A DNA stretch of 64,000 nucleotides, taken from the NCBI RefSeq assembly GCF_035762905.1, contig NZ_DASUCC010000144.1, positions 80,571 through 144,570 of the forward strand, read 5' to 3'. This stretch comes from DASYTH01 sp035762905 (lineage in GTDB: Bacteria > Actinomycetota > Actinomycetes > Mycobacteriales > Pseudonocardiaceae). The notes below the pieces were generated by a model, which searched no databases, was not told the origin of the DNA, and was given only the letters and a program-made list of their open reading frames with translations. The position numbers and the translations under genes were made by a program. Below are positions 18,742 through 30,628 of the stretch, in pieces (the first letter of the stretch is position 1; every line of letters begins with the position of its first letter).

Positions 18742-20301
18742 ATGCGCATGCGACGAGTAGTACCGACGGCCGTGATCGCCGCGCTCGCGGCCATGGCCGT
18801 CGTCCCGGTTCCGGCCGCGGCCGCCCCGGCCACCGCGACGTTCACCAAGGTCTCCGACTGGGGGACCGGTTTCGAAGGAAAGTTCACCCTGGTCAACGGC
18901 ACGACCAGTCCGATAACCGGATGGTCGGTGTCGTTCGACCTGCCCGCCGGCTACGCCGTCACCAGTTCCTGGGACGCGGTGCGGACCAACAGCGGCCAGC
19001 GCTACACGTTCACCAACCCGAGCTGGGCGCCCACCCTGCCGGCCGGTGCGAGCACCACGTTCGGCTTCAACGGAAGTCCCGGAAACTTCGGCGGAATACT
19101 GAACTGCACCTTCAACGGCGCCAGCTGCGCGGGCGGGCCGAGCAACCCCGGCGCGCCCACCGCACCGGGTGCACCGAGCGTCACCGGCACCACGAACACC
19201 TCGATCTCGCTGTCCTGGGGCGCTTCCAGCGGCACGGTCACCGGCTACCGGGTGTACGAGGGCAGCACGGTGCGGGCCACCCCGACCGGCACCTCGGCCA
19301 CGATCTCCGGGCTGGGCACCTGCACGACGCACAGCTACACCGTGGCGGCGTTCAACAGCGTCGGCGAGTCACCGCGCAGCGCCCCGGTGACCGGCACGAC
19401 CACCGGTTGCACCACGCCGCCGCCGGCCGGCCGCCGGGCCGCCCCGTACCTGTACATGGGCTGGGGGAACCCGCCGGCACCCGGCACGGTGATGAGCGCG
19501 ACCGGCGTGCGCTGGTTCACCATGGCGTTCATGCTCTCCGGCGGCGGCTGCACGCCCGCCTGGGACAGCAGCCGGCCGTTGCAGGGCGGCGTGGACGCCC
19601 AGACGATCGCGGCCATCCGGGCCGGCGGCGGTGACGTGATCCCGTCCTTCGGCGGCTGGAGCGGCAACAAGCTCGGCCCGAACTGCGCCACCCCGGCCGC
19701 GCTGGCCGGCGCGTACCAGCAGGTCATCAACGCCTACAACCTCAGGGCGATCGACATCGACATCGAGAACACCGACGAGTTCGAGAACGAGGCCGTGCAG
19801 GACCGAATTCTGAATGCGCTCAAGACGGTCAAGCAGAACAATCCGGGCTTGCAGACGATCATCACGTTCGGCACCACGACGACCGGCCCGAACTTCTGGG
19901 GCAACCGGTTGATCTCCCGGGCGGCCGCGTTGCAGGCCAACATCGACGTGTTCACGATCATGCCGTTCGACTTCGGCGGCGGCGCGAACATGTTCCAGAA
20001 CACGGTGAACGCCTCCGAAGGGCTCAAGAACAGCCTCAAGAGCGCCTTCGGCTGGTCCGATGCCACCGCCTACAGCCACATGGGCATCTCCGGCATGAAC
20101 GGCCTATCCGACCAGCAGGAGTTGACCAGCGTGGCGACCTGGACGCAGATCCGGGACTGGTCAAGGGACCGCGGGCTCGCCCGGCTGGCGTTCTGGTCGG
20201 TCAACCGGGACCGTCCGTGCCCGGGCGGCGGCGTGACTTCGGACTGTAGCGGGATCGCCCAGAGCAACTGGGACTTCACCAGGGTCACGGCGGGTTTCTG
20301 A
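18742..20301 (+). CDS. secreted GH18 chitinase with CBM2 and fibronectin III
   Basis: This is a 519-residue secreted enzyme. The signal peptide ends near AAAAP. A CBM2-type cellulose/chitin-binding domain comes next (residues ~30-133, Trp-rich, GWSVSFDLPAG). Then follow a fibronectin III domain (~145-220) and a GH18 barrel (~230-519). The GH18 catalytic line reads RAIDIDIEN, with the acid Glu near 340, and MPFDFGG fits the substrate site. It hydrolyses chitin outside the cell. The ATG follows GAGGAGA. DasR-like operators in the promoter agree with chitin-linked control. Confidence 0.93.
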   Translation: MRMRRVVPTAVIAALAAMAVVPVPAAAAPATATFTKVSDWGTGFEGKFTLVNGTTSPITGWSVSFDLPAGYAVTSSWDAVRTNSGQRYTFTNPSWAPTLPAGASTTFGFNGSPGNFGGILNCTFNGASCAGGPSNPGAPTAPGAPSVTGTTNTSISLSWGASSGTVTGYRVYEGSTVRATPTGTSATISGLGTCTTHSYTVAAFNSVGESPRSAPVTGTTTGCTTPPPAGRRAAPYLYMGWGNPPAPGTVMSATGVRWFTMAFMLSGGGCTPAWDSSRPLQGGVDAQTIAAIRAGGGDVIPSFGGWSGNKLGPNCATPAALAGAYQQVINAYNLRAIDIDIENTDEFENEAVQDRILNALKTVKQNNPGLQTIITFGTTTTGPNFWGNRLISRAAALQANIDVFTIMPFDFGGGANMFQNTVNASEGLKNSLKSAFGWSDATAYSHMGISGMNGLSDQQELTSVATWTQIRDWSRDRGLARLAFWSVNRDRPCPGGGVTSDCSGIAQSNWDFTRVTAGF

Positions 20302-20311
20302 CCGGGGTGAC

Positions 20312-20341
20312 GAGCGGGGTGGCCGGTCGGCCACCCCGCTC
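20312..20341 (+). terminator. chitinase terminator
   Basis: A perfect 14 bp stem (20312-20325 paired with 20328-20341) starts ten bases after the chitinase stop. It is very GC-rich with a tight loop. The following DNA is AT-richer but lacks a long T-run. Confidence 0.8.
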
Positions 20342-20602
20342 TCGCATTTCACTGGAACAATTTTGTTCTTGGAATGGTTCAAGCGTCTGACAGTGGAATA
20401 ATTCCAGAGTTAACACGAAATTATCGGAGTCCCGGCATACGCTATATGGCAAAACCGGTGAAACTGCCGATACTTTCGGCCGGCTATTAGTCAAAACTCC
20501 CTAGGGGGGCTAGGAAATCGCTAAGGCGCCTGTGCATACTGGGTTGAAAGGCCAAGGGATTCCGTGCAGAACACGGTACCGCGTCCAATCGGGAGATTCG
20601 CC
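20342..20602 (+). promoter_or_regulatory. AT-rich intergenic region before the DoxX gene
   Basis: This 261-base stretch is clearly lower in GC than its surroundings. It holds the palindrome CCCTAGGG (20499-20506) followed by a second CTAGG half-site (20510-20514), then a possible -10 CATACT (20533-20538) and a small hairpin CCGTG/CACGG (20562-20576). This fits an activator site just upstream of a promoter for the DoxX gene. No ORF is convincing. Confidence 0.45.
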
Positions 20603-21169
20603 GTGCGTCAGTCAATTAATCCAGCCACGCGTGGACTGCGGCCTCGTCTGCGTTCCGCCGAGACCTCCGCCATCCACAAACTGCGCCGGATCAGCCTGCC
20701 ACTGCTCCGCCTCGCGATCGGCATCGTGTTCCTGTGGTTCGGTGCGCTGAAGATCGCCAACATGACACCGGTCGGGGACTTCGTCGGCAACACGCTGCCC
20801 TGGTTCGACCGCGACTTCGTGGTGCCGGCACTCGGCTGGTTCGAGGTGTTCCTTGGCCTGGCGCTGATCGCCGGGCGGATGCTGTCCCTGGTGTGCGCCG
20901 CGCTCGTGGCCCACCTGTGCGGCACGTTCCTGGCTCTGGTGATGCAGCCCAGCGTGACCTTCCAGGACGGCAACCCGCTGGTGCTCACCACCGAGGGCGA
21001 GTTCGTGGTCAAGAACCTGGTGCTGATCGCCGCCGCGCTGGTCATCGCGGCCCGGTTCCACATGCAGGACATCAGCGTCGAGGAGGCCGACGAACTGGCC
21101 GTCGCCGAGGCCAGGAGCCTGGTCGTGCCGCAGGCCGTGACCGAGCCCGGAACGAACAACAGCCGCTAG
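20603..21169 (+). CDS. DoxX/YkgB-like membrane protein
   Basis: This is a 188-residue integral membrane protein with about four helices. The signature is LLRLAIGIVFLWFGALK, then LGWFEVFLGLALIAGR, typical of DoxX-like quinol-oxidase-related proteins. Many such proteins have unclear roles in redox or stress. I choose GTG 20603 since GGGAGA lies six bases upstream; an earlier GTG at 20564 has no such site. It is convergent with the MFS gene, overlapping it by four bases. Confidence 0.75.
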   Translation: MRQSINPATRGLRPRLRSAETSAIHKLRRISLPLLRLAIGIVFLWFGALKIANMTPVGDFVGNTLPWFDRDFVVPALGWFEVFLGLALIAGRMLSLVCAALVAHLCGTFLALVMQPSVTFQDGNPLVLTTEGEFVVKNLVLIAAALVIAARFHMQDISVEEADELAVAEARSLVVPQAVTEPGTNNSR

Positions 21170-22266
21170 CGTCCCGCCGCCCCGACCCTGCCGCGCTCCC
21201 GTTGCCAGAGCGGCAGGGCCGCCGCGATGACCAGCATCACCGCCGTCACCAGCAGCGTCCCGCCGAGCGCCCACGCCCCGAACACCAGCAGCGCCACCAC
21301 CTCGATGCCCAACCCGGCCACCGAGGTCACCGTGGCCCGCGCCGGACCCGCGATCCGCGCCTGCAGCCGGGCGTCGGCCACCACCACGACCATCCGGTAC
21401 ACCCCGTAGAACACCGCGACCGCGGCCAGCCCGACCGGCAGCCGCAGCAGACCGGCCACCCCGAACAACAGCACGCCGGCGCCGAGCAGCGCGCCGAGCG
21501 TGCCGGGCCGCAGCCGGGCCGCCCACCCGCCGAGCGCGGCACCCACCGCGCCGGCCACCGGGATTCCGAGCAGCGCCAACGGAACCTTGCCGTCCGGCAC
21601 GCCCCAGTCGGCGGCCATCAGCGGGTAGTACTCCTCCAGCGCGTCCAGCCCGCTGAGCACCGCCGCCGCGATCAGCGCGGTGCGCACCGCCGGTCGCCGG
21701 GCCGCCTCGGCCAGCCCGGTCCGCAGGGTCGCCAGGTACCCGTCCGGACCGGCCTCGTCGTCGGCGTCATCGCCCTGGTGCCGGGGCGGTTCCGGCAGCC
21801 GCGCCGCCAGTACCGCAGAGCCGAGGCAGGACGCCACGCTGACCCAGCCGACCAGCTCGTAGCCGCCGGCCGAGAACAGCACCGTGGCCGCGGCCGCCAC
21901 CGGCAGCTGGGCGAGCAGCTCCAGCGCCTCGACCCAGCCGTACACCGCCGGATACCGGTCCTGCGCCCCGTGCGCCGCCAACCCGTCGTACAGCAGCGCC
22001 TCGAACGCCCCGCTGGCCAGCGCCCCACCGAACGACCACACGGCGAACCCGGCCGCGAACCCGGCGAAGGTGGGCAACAGAATCCAGAGCAGGAAGCCGG
22101 CCGCGGTCAGCACGCTCGAGGCCACCAGGGCGCCCCGCCGGGAGAACCGGTCGGCCAGCGCACCGGTCGGGACCTCGGCGACGAACGCCACGGCCGACCA
22201 GATCATGAACAGCACCGAGATCTGCGCCCCGGACAGACCCGTGTCGGCGAACAGCAGCGCGTACAA
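21166..22266 (-). CDS. MFS transporter, probably frameshifted at the 5' end
   Basis: This is a 366-residue, 11-helix-like membrane protein with MFS motif A-like GALADRFSRRGAL after the second helix. The assigned TTG (22266) falls inside what should be helix 1. The same frame stays open to 22344 and encodes a convincing helix-1 start (ARRFLRLSLAWSTLSEIV), but contains no ATG, GTG or TTG before the TGA at 22345. Removing one base near the GCCCC run (about 22341-22345) would join it to TTGACGTTGAGC, giving MTLSPTPARRF. So either a real frameshift or a sequence error is likely. Substrate unknown. Confidence 0.7.
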   Translation of the reverse strand: MYALLFADTGLSGAQISVLFMIWSAVAFVAEVPTGALADRFSRRGALVASSVLTAAGFLLWILLPTFAGFAAGFAVWSFGGALASGAFEALLYDGLAAHGAQDRYPAVYGWVEALELLAQLPVAAAATVLFSAGGYELVGWVSVASCLGSAVLAARLPEPPRHQGDDADDEAGPDGYLATLRTGLAEAARRPAVRTALIAAAVLSGLDALEEYYPLMAADWGVPDGKVPLALLGIPVAGAVGAALGGWAARLRPGTLGALLGAGVLLFGVAGLLRLPVGLAAVAVFYGVYRMVVVVADARLQARIAGPARATVTSVAGLGIEVVALLVFGAWALGGTLLVTAVMLVIAAALPLWQRERGRVGAAGR

Positions 22267-22397
22267 CGGGTACAGCGGGACGATCTCGGAAAGCGTCGAC
22301 CACGCCAGGCTCAGCCGAAGGAACCTGCGGGCCGGAGTCGGGGCTCAACGTCAAAGAAACGGCATGGCACCACAGTAGCCGGACACCGCAACCGGGT

Positions 22398-23372
22398 TTA
22401 CCCGGCGAGGGAATGTCCGTTGGTGTTCACCGCGCCGGCTGCGATCTGCCAGGCAAGCGACTCCCGCACGGCCTGCAGCGAGCTGTACCGGGGGGCGTAG
22501 CCGAGCAGGGTGCGGGCCTTCTCGATGCTCATCACCGGGCTGTGTTCCAGATGCTCCCGGCTGGTCTCCGCGGCCTCCGGATCCACCGTGGCCGCCCAGC
22601 TGTCGAACGGCTCGAACCGCAGCCGGGGCTCCAGCCCGAACCAGCCGGCCACCGCCTCGGCGAACCCACGCGTGGTCAGGGCCTGCGGCGAGGTCGCGTG
22701 GAAGCTCTCACCGACGGCCGCGGACCGGCGGTGCAGGGCGCGCTCGAAGGCCTGGGCCACGTCGTCGGCGTGCACGTGATGCAGCGTCTCAAGGCCGAAG
22801 TTGGGCAGCGCCACCTCCTCGCCGCGGGCGATCGCGCCGAACACGTCCAGATCGAAGTTGCCGACCGGATTGCACGGCGCCCAGCCCGGTCCCACGATGT
22901 GCCCGGCGTGCAGCACGGTGGCCGGGGTGCCGCCGCGCCGCGCCTCGCCGATCAGGTACGCCTCGATGGCCGCCTTCGCCGTGCCGTACTCGCCCCACGG
23001 CTCGCGGGGCGCGTCCTCGGTCACCGGCACCTGGGCCAGCGGCCCGTGCACCCAGATCGTGCCGCAGTGCAGCAGCAGCCCGACCCGCCCGCGCAGCGCC
23101 GTGGCCAGCGCCCGCGCGCTGTCCTCGGTGAAGCAGACCAGATCCACCACCGCGTCCGCACCCAGCTCGGCCACCGTGTTGCCGAACGTGCCGGCCGCGT
23201 CCTCCGCGTCCCGGTCCACGCGCATCCGGCGCACCTTCGACCACGCCGCGTCCGGGTGGTAGGCCTCGCGTTCCCCTCGGCTCAACACGATCACGTCGTG
23301 CCCGCCGCGCACCAGGCGGGGCACCAGGTAGCTGCCGACATGACCGGTGCCGCCGATCACCACAACTCGCAC
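22398..23372 (-). CDS. NAD-dependent epimerase/dehydratase (extended SDR)
   Basis: This is a 324-residue protein with the Rossmann motif GGTGHVGSYL at residues 7-16 and the active-site pair in EYGTAKAAIE (Y-x-x-x-K). The family acts on nucleotide sugars or small carbonyl substrates; nothing nearby indicates the substrate. Its end points toward the MFS gene 130 bases away. It is divergent from the MASE1 gene, 98 bases apart. Confidence 0.8.
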   Translation of the reverse strand: MRVVVIGGTGHVGSYLVPRLVRGGHDVIVLSRGEREAYHPDAAWSKVRRMRVDRDAEDAAGTFGNTVAELGADAVVDLVCFTEDSARALATALRGRVGLLLHCGTIWVHGPLAQVPVTEDAPREPWGEYGTAKAAIEAYLIGEARRGGTPATVLHAGHIVGPGWAPCNPVGNFDLDVFGAIARGEEVALPNFGLETLHHVHADDVAQAFERALHRRSAAVGESFHATSPQALTTRGFAEAVAGWFGLEPRLRFEPFDSWAATVDPEAAETSREHLEHSPVMSIEKARTLLGYAPRYSSLQAVRESLAWQIAAGAVNTNGHSLAG

Positions 23373-23470
23373 AACCGAACCCTAACCCGCTCGTTGGTCA
23401 ACTGTTGTCGGATACCGGCCCGGGCGGCCAGAATGTCCGCCGGGGAGACGGGGGAGAAGGAGGCACCCCC

Positions 23471-24469
23471 GTGCTGCGCCCCCAGCGGTTCAACCCCGGT
23501 CTGCGAATTCTCCTGGTCGCGGCCGCCTACTACGTCACCGCCCAGTTCGGGTTGTGGCTTTCGGTGGTGAACGACCAGGTCACCCCGCTGTGGCCGCCGA
23601 CCGGGATCGGGCTGGCCTGCCTGCTGCTGCTGGGGTTCCGATGCTGGCCGGGGATCACGCTCGGGGCGTTTCTCGCCAACCTGCCGCTCGGCCCGAACCT
23701 GGTCGCGGTGCTGGCCATCTCCGCCGGCAACACGCTTTCCCTGCTGTGCGCCTACCTGTTGCTGCGCCGGGTCGGGTTCCGGATCGAGCTGGACCGGCTG
23801 CGCGACGCGCTGGCGCTGGTGTTCCTCGGCGCGTGCGGCGCCATGCTGATCAGCGCCACGATGGGCACCGGCGCCCTGGTGCTGGCCGGCTCGCTGCCGG
23901 CGAGCGCGTTCTGGTCGACCTGGCTGGTGTGGTGGGCGGGCGACGCGCTCGGCGTGCTGGTGGTCCTCCCGGTGCTGCTGGTCGCCGTGCGGATGCGCTG
24001 GCGCCGCCGGGTCGCACCGCTGCGCCTGTTGGAGGCACTCGGCCTTGCGGCCGGCATCGTCGGGGTGTTCGCACTGGCCAAGGAGACCGCGACGCCGCTG
24101 TACTTCCTGGCCTTCCCGCTGCTGATCTGGTCGGCGTTGCGGTTCCAGCTGCGCGGCGCCGCGCCCTGCGCGCTGATCATGGTCACCGGCGCGGCGATCG
24201 GCGCGATCCGTGGGATCGGTCCGTTCGCCGAGATCGACCTGGCCGCCCGGATGGTCACCCTGCAGGCGTTCAACGCCTCCGCCACGCTGACCGCGTTGCT
24301 GCTCGCCGCGGTCACCACCCAGCGAAACGAGGCCATGCGCTCGGTGGAGCGGGCGGTCGAGCAGCTGACCCAGGCCGTTGCCGCGCTCGAGCCGTACAGC
24401 CTGCTGCGCGACGGCCTGCTGGACAACGTGCTGCGTTCGCGGTCCGCGCCGGAGCGGCCGATCGGCTAG
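23471..24469 (+). CDS. MASE1-domain membrane protein
   Basis: This is a 332-residue, eight-helix membrane protein. QFGLWLSVVNDQVTPLWPPTGIGLA (shortened: VTPLWPPTGIG) and the WWAGDALGVLVVLPVLL segment are diagnostic of MASE1 sensor domains. Most MASE1 proteins carry a C-terminal GGDEF, kinase or phosphatase domain. This one ends after a coiled-coil-like tail (EAMRSVERAVEQLTQAVAAL), so it is a free sensor module. The start is GTG 23471 after AAGGAGG; a TTG at 23405 is weaker. The signal is unknown. Confidence 0.8.
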   Translation: MLRPQRFNPGLRILLVAAAYYVTAQFGLWLSVVNDQVTPLWPPTGIGLACLLLLGFRCWPGITLGAFLANLPLGPNLVAVLAISAGNTLSLLCAYLLLRRVGFRIELDRLRDALALVFLGACGAMLISATMGTGALVLAGSLPASAFWSTWLVWWAGDALGVLVVLPVLLVAVRMRWRRRVAPLRLLEALGLAAGIVGVFALAKETATPLYFLAFPLLIWSALRFQLRGAAPCALIMVTGAAIGAIRGIGPFAEIDLAARMVTLQAFNASATLTALLLAAVTTQRNEAMRSVERAVEQLTQAVAALEPYSLLRDGLLDNVLRSRSAPERPIG

Positions 24470-24479
24470 TTTCTCCCTC

Positions 24480-25430
24480 GTGGCCAGTGATTCCGCCGTG
24501 GAGCTCGAGGTGGGGCACCGCACCGTCCGGATCTCCAACCCGGACCGGGTGTACTTTCCGGCGCGCGGCGAGACCAAACTCGACCTCGTCAACTATTACC
24601 TGTCGGTCGGCGACGGCATCGTGCGCGCGCTGCGCGAGCGGCCGTGCATGCTGCACCGGTTCCCGTCCGGTGTGGCCGGTGACAAGGTGCACCAGAAACG
24701 GGTTCCGCACGGGGCTCCGCCGTGGCTTTCGACCGTGCGGGTGAAGTTCCCGCGCTATGGCCGGCATGCCGACGAGCTGTGCGTCACCGAGCTCGCGCAT
24801 GTGATCTGGGCGGTGCAGATGTCCACTGTGGAGTTTCACCCGTGGAACTCGCGCCGGGCCGACACCGAGAAGCCCGACGAATGGCGCATCGACCTCGACC
24901 CGATGCCGGACTGCCCGTACGACCGGGTCCGCCGGGTCGCCCACGTGGCCCACGAGATCCTCGACGAGTTGGGCGCGGTCGGCTGGCCGAAGACCTCCGG
25001 CGGCAACGGCCTGCACATCTACGTCCGCATCGACCCGCGGTGGGGTTTCCAGGACGTCCGCCGCGCCGCCCTCGCCTTCGCCCGCGAGGTCGAGCGCCGC
25101 GCGCCCGACGACGTGACCACCACGTGGTGGCGCAAGGACCGCGACCCGAAGCTGCTGTTCGTGGACTACAACCAGAACGCCCGCGACCACACCATCGCCA
25201 GCGCCTACTCGGTGCGCGGCAACCCGGAGGGCACCGTCTCCACCCCGATCACCTGGGACGAGATCGACGACGCCGACCCGCGGGACTTCACGATCGCCAC
25301 GGTTCCCGACCGGTTCGCCAAGCGCGGCGACCTGCACGAGGGCATCGACGAGGCCGTGTTCGCCCTCGACCCGCTGCTCGACTGGGCGGACCGCGACGGC
25401 ACCGAGCCCCCGGACGCCGAGGACGACTGA
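24480..25430 (+). CDS. stand-alone LigD-type polymerase/primase domain (PolDom)
   Basis: This is a 316-residue primase-polymerase of the AEP superfamily. It has the acidic pair in RIDLDPMPD, the histidine of SGGNGLHIYVRI, and KLLFVDYNQN, characteristic of the LigD polymerase domain. The family fills gaps and can add ribonucleotides during non-homologous end joining. No Ku or ATP ligase gene is in the window, so it must act with partners encoded elsewhere. The GTG start comes ten bases after the MASE1 stop. Confidence 0.88.
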   Translation: MASDSAVELEVGHRTVRISNPDRVYFPARGETKLDLVNYYLSVGDGIVRALRERPCMLHRFPSGVAGDKVHQKRVPHGAPPWLSTVRVKFPRYGRHADELCVTELAHVIWAVQMSTVEFHPWNSRRADTEKPDEWRIDLDPMPDCPYDRVRRVAHVAHEILDELGAVGWPKTSGGNGLHIYVRIDPRWGFQDVRRAALAFAREVERRAPDDVTTTWWRKDRDPKLLFVDYNQNARDHTIASAYSVRGNPEGTVSTPITWDEIDDADPRDFTIATVPDRFAKRGDLHEGIDEAVFALDPLLDWADRDGTEPPDAEDD

Positions 25431-25436
25431 AACCCG

Positions 25437-27575
<2,139 letters not shown>

Positions 27576-27728
27576 CTAGTCCTCTGCGGACCGGTCGGTA
27601 GGCCGGGGCCGCTCGTCCCCGGCGGGCCGAGCCGCGCGCCGTCCGGCCGGACCGGATTGCCGACCAGGCACGCCGTGCCCGCGCCGGCCAGGTTGCCGGC
27701 GATCACCGATGCGATCGTGTGCACTGGG

Positions 27729-28334
27729 TCACGGTACTGCCACGCCGATCTGCGGCCGATACCCGTTGCCGATCGCGAGCACCGTGGCCGGCGGCGTGAT
27801 CACCGTGGCGGTCCCGCCGCCCGGCCGGATCCGGGCCGCGCCGTACCCGGCGGTGCTCCACGGCACCACCGCGTCGGCCGTGACCAGGGCCGGCCCGTCG
27901 TCCAGCAGCGCGAACACCCCGGCGGGCAGGCTCGCCCACGGGTGGTCGTGCAGCCGCCGCCGGTGCGTCCCCCGGACGATGCGCTGCCCGTGTAACCGGC
28001 GGTCGATCTCCTTGGTGAGCGGCACGTCCGAGCCGTGTCCGGCCGCCCAGGCCCGCCGGTACCGGTCGTAGTCCGCCCGCCGGCACAGCGCGCACGGCCG
28101 GTGCCCGGCCGCCAGCGCGACCGCCTCGTCGTGGAAGAACAGCACCGTGTAGTGACCCGGCTGCCACTGCCGGGCCCGCCACCCTCGGAAGCGCAGCGCG
28201 CAGATGATCCACAGTGAGCTGCGGTGAAACCGCACCACCTCCTTGCCCTCGTGCAGAATCCCGCGGTTTCCCAGCCACGCCCCGCGCAGCGGCACGGCGA
28301 CGATGTCACCCAGCGGCGTGACCCGGTTCCGCAT
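27729..28334 (-). CDS. conserved protein of unknown function with CxxC
   Basis: This is a 201-residue soluble protein beginning [20 protein letters not shown]. It has a Trp/Arg-rich centre ([20 protein letters not shown]) and CALC at about residue 80 in [11 protein letters not shown], which could bind metal or a thiol. I do not recognise a function. The codon pattern and the strong conservation-like texture support a real gene. The start is ATG 28334; a GTG four codons upstream is possible. It is divergent from the alcohol dehydrogenase. Bases 27576-27728 before E1 show no firm gene. Confidence 0.6.
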   Translation of the reverse strand: MRNRVTPLGDIVAVPLRGAWLGNRGILHEGKEVVRFHRSSLWIICALRFRGWRARQWQPGHYTVLFFHDEAVALAAGHRPCALCRRADYDRYRRAWAAGHGSDVPLTKEIDRRLHGQRIVRGTHRRRLHDHPWASLPAGVFALLDDGPALVTADAVVPWSTAGYGAARIRPGGGTATVITPPATVLAIGNGYRPQIGVAVP

Positions 28335-28424
28335 CGGTCCGACCACGCGCCCATTGTGGCCGGGCCCACCGACAGCCGGCGCAACCGTTCGGCGACGGCC
28401 GGGCGAGTTGGTCATGATGAGGTG

Positions 28425-29453
28425 ATGAGGGCGACTGTGTTCGACGAGTTCGGGCGGATGCCCGAGGTGCGCGAGGTGCCCGACCCGGTGCCGTCGCCGC
28501 GCGGTGCGGTGCTGCGGGTCGGGGCGACCGGGCTGTGCCGCAGTGACTGGCACGGGTGGATGGGACACGACCCGGACATCCGGGTGCCGCACGTGCCGGG
28601 GCACGAACTGGCCGGGACCGTCGAGGCGGTCGGCCCGGAGGTGACCGGGTGGAAGCCCGGCGACCGGGTGACCGTGCCGTTCGTCTGCGCCTGCGGGACC
28701 TGCCCGGCCTGTGCCGGCGGGGCCCAGCAGGTGTGCGAGCGGCAGACCCAGCCCGGGTTCACCCACTGGGGCTCGTTCGCCGAGTACGTGGCGATCGAGC
28801 ACGCGGACGTGAACCTGATCGGGCTGCCGGCCGGGCTGACGTTCGCGAGCGCGGCCAGCCTTGGCTGCCGGATGGCCACGGCGTTCCGTGCGGTGGTGGC
28901 GCGCGGCCGGGTCGCGCCGGGGGAGTGGGTGGCGGTGCACGGCTGCGGCGGCGTGGGCCTGTCCGCGATCATGGTCGCGGTCGCGTCCGGCGCCCAGGTG
29001 GTCGCCGTGGACATCGCGCAGCCGGCGCTGGACCTGGCCGGCGGGCTGGGCGCGGCGGTCTGCGTCGACGGGTCCGCGCCCGACCTGACCGAGCGGATCG
29101 CGGTGGCCACCGGCGGCGGCGCGCACCTGTCCCTTGACGCCCTCGGCAGCCCGCAGACGGCCGCCGCCTCGATCAACTGCCTGCGCCGGTGCGGCCGGCA
29201 CGTGCAGGTCGGGCTGCTGCCGGAGGACCCGGTGCTGCCGATGGCCCGGGTGATCGCCAAGGAGCTGACCCTGCTCGGCAGCCATGGCATGGCCGCGCAC
29301 GCCTACCCGCCGCTGCTGAACCTGATCACCGCCGGGGCGCTGCGGCCCGAGCTGCTGATCACCCGCACGATCGGGCTGGCCGAGACGCCCGCCGCGCTGG
29401 CCGCCATGGGCGGACCGGCGGCCGGCGGCGTGACGGTCATCGAGCCTGGCTGA
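28425..29453 (+). CDS. zinc-dependent alcohol dehydrogenase
   Basis: This is a 342-residue medium-chain dehydrogenase. Catalytic zinc ligands sit in GLCRSDWH and [12 protein letters not shown]. The structural zinc loop [17 protein letters not shown] has four cysteines, and the NAD site is [10 protein letters not shown]. It oxidises or reduces an alcohol/aldehyde pair with NAD(P); the substrate cannot be told. The ATG follows GAGGTG. Its 3' end overlaps the convergent CapA-like gene by 17 bases. Confidence 0.9.
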   Translation: MRATVFDEFGRMPEVREVPDPVPSPRGAVLRVGATGLCRSDWHGWMGHDPDIRVPHVPGHELAGTVEAVGPEVTGWKPGDRVTVPFVCACGTCPACAGGAQQVCERQTQPGFTHWGSFAEYVAIEHADVNLIGLPAGLTFASAASLGCRMATAFRAVVARGRVAPGEWVAVHGCGGVGLSAIMVAVASGAQVVAVDIAQPALDLAGGLGAAVCVDGSAPDLTERIAVATGGGAHLSLDALGSPQTAAASINCLRRCGRHVQVGLLPEDPVLPMARVIAKELTLLGSHGMAAHAYPPLLNLITAGALRPELLITRTIGLAETPAALAAMGGPAAGGVTVIEPG

Positions 29454-30615
29454 GCGACCCGTCCGGGCCGACCTGGACCGCGGTGCCCGGCAGGTCGGCC
29501 GCGGACAGGTCGCGGACCAGGTCCAGCGCCCTGGCCTCCTGGTCGACCGCGGGCAGCCCGCCGCCGACCATCGCGGTGGGCACCAGCGCGCCGCGCACCC
29601 AGCTGCCGTCCTTGGCCAGGGTCGCCCGCAGCACGCCGCCGACACCCATCGGGAAGGCGGTGCTGAGCACCTTGTACCCGGCGAAGTTCCCCATGCTGTA
29701 GGCGACCAGCCGGCCCTTGTAGAACTCCATCCCGCGCAGCACGTGCGGACTGTGCCCGACCACCAGGTCCGCGCCCGCGTCCACCACGGCGTGCGCGAAC
29801 CCGATCGGATCGCCGCGGTTCTCGCCGAGGAAGTACTCGGTACCCGGCTTGACGTGCTGATGGTCCGCGCCCTCCCCGCCGACGTGCATGTTCACCACGA
29901 CCAGGTCCGCCTTGGTCTGCGCGGTCCGGACCAGTTCGGTGGCCTCGTCGATGTCGGTGACACTCTGCATCCAGGCGTACGGGCCGAAGCCGAGCACCGC
30001 GACGGTGATCCCGTTCGCCTCGTGCACGGCGATCTCGTCCTTGCCGCCGGTGGAGCGCAACCCGGCCGAGGTCAACGCCGTCCTGGTGTTGCGCAGGCCG
30101 GCCGGCCCGGCGTCGTTGGTGTGGTTGTTGGCCAGCGCGAGCACGTGGAACCCGCCGTCGCGCAGCACGGTGGCGTACGAGCTGGGCAGCCGGAACGCGA
30201 AGCAGGTCTCCTTGGGCGGCGGGGCCGGGGTCGCGGGCGGCGCGGGCGGTGCCGGGGCCGGGGACGACGGCGGGGCCGACGGGTCCGGCGCCGGGCTGGT
30301 CGGGGCCGGCGGCTTCGGGCACTTGACGTGCTCGGTCGGCTCGGACAGCGGGGTCTCGAGGTTGCCCATGGTCAGGTCCGCGCGCAGCGGCTCGGCCACC
30401 TTGTCGAAGAAGCCGCGGCCGTCATTGGGCGGCAGCCGGTTCGGCGCGCTGCCCATCAGGATGTCGCCGACCGCGGCGATGGTGATGCCGGCCGGTGCCT
30501 CGGCGGGGACGGCGCTCGGCGGCGGAGCGGACCCGCCGGCCGCCGGCACCGGCTCGCCGGCCACGGAGCACCCGGCCACGAGCAGGCCCGCGATCCCGGC
30601 CAACAGCATGCGCAT
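29437..30615 (-). CDS. CapA-family lipoprotein (metallophosphoesterase fold)
   Basis: This is a 392-residue protein with signal and lipobox LLVAGC at residues ~11-16. The CapA domain follows: [32 protein letters not shown] and [12 protein letters not shown] carry the metal ligands of the calcineurin-like fold. A Pro/Ala/Ser-rich insertion of about 40 residues ([17 protein letters not shown]) interrupts the domain between the GNLE and NNH blocks. The family is linked to poly-gamma-glutamate export, but many members act on other cell-wall polymers. No other capsule genes are nearby. Confidence 0.85.
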   Translation of the reverse strand: MRMLLAGIAGLLVAGCSVAGEPVPAAGGSAPPPSAVPAEAPAGITIAAVGDILMGSAPNRLPPNDGRGFFDKVAEPLRADLTMGNLETPLSEPTEHVKCPKPPAPTSPAPDPSAPPSSPAPAPPAPPATPAPPPKETCFAFRLPSSYATVLRDGGFHVLALANNHTNDAGPAGLRNTRTALTSAGLRSTGGKDEIAVHEANGITVAVLGFGPYAWMQSVTDIDEATELVRTAQTKADLVVVNMHVGGEGADHQHVKPGTEYFLGENRGDPIGFAHAVVDAGADLVVGHSPHVLRGMEFYKGRLVAYSMGNFAGYKVLSTAFPMGVGGVLRATLAKDGSWVRGALVPTAMVGGGLPAVDQEARALDLVRDLSAADLPGTAVQVGPDGSLSQAR

Positions 30616-30628
30616 GGCGCGCAGTGTG

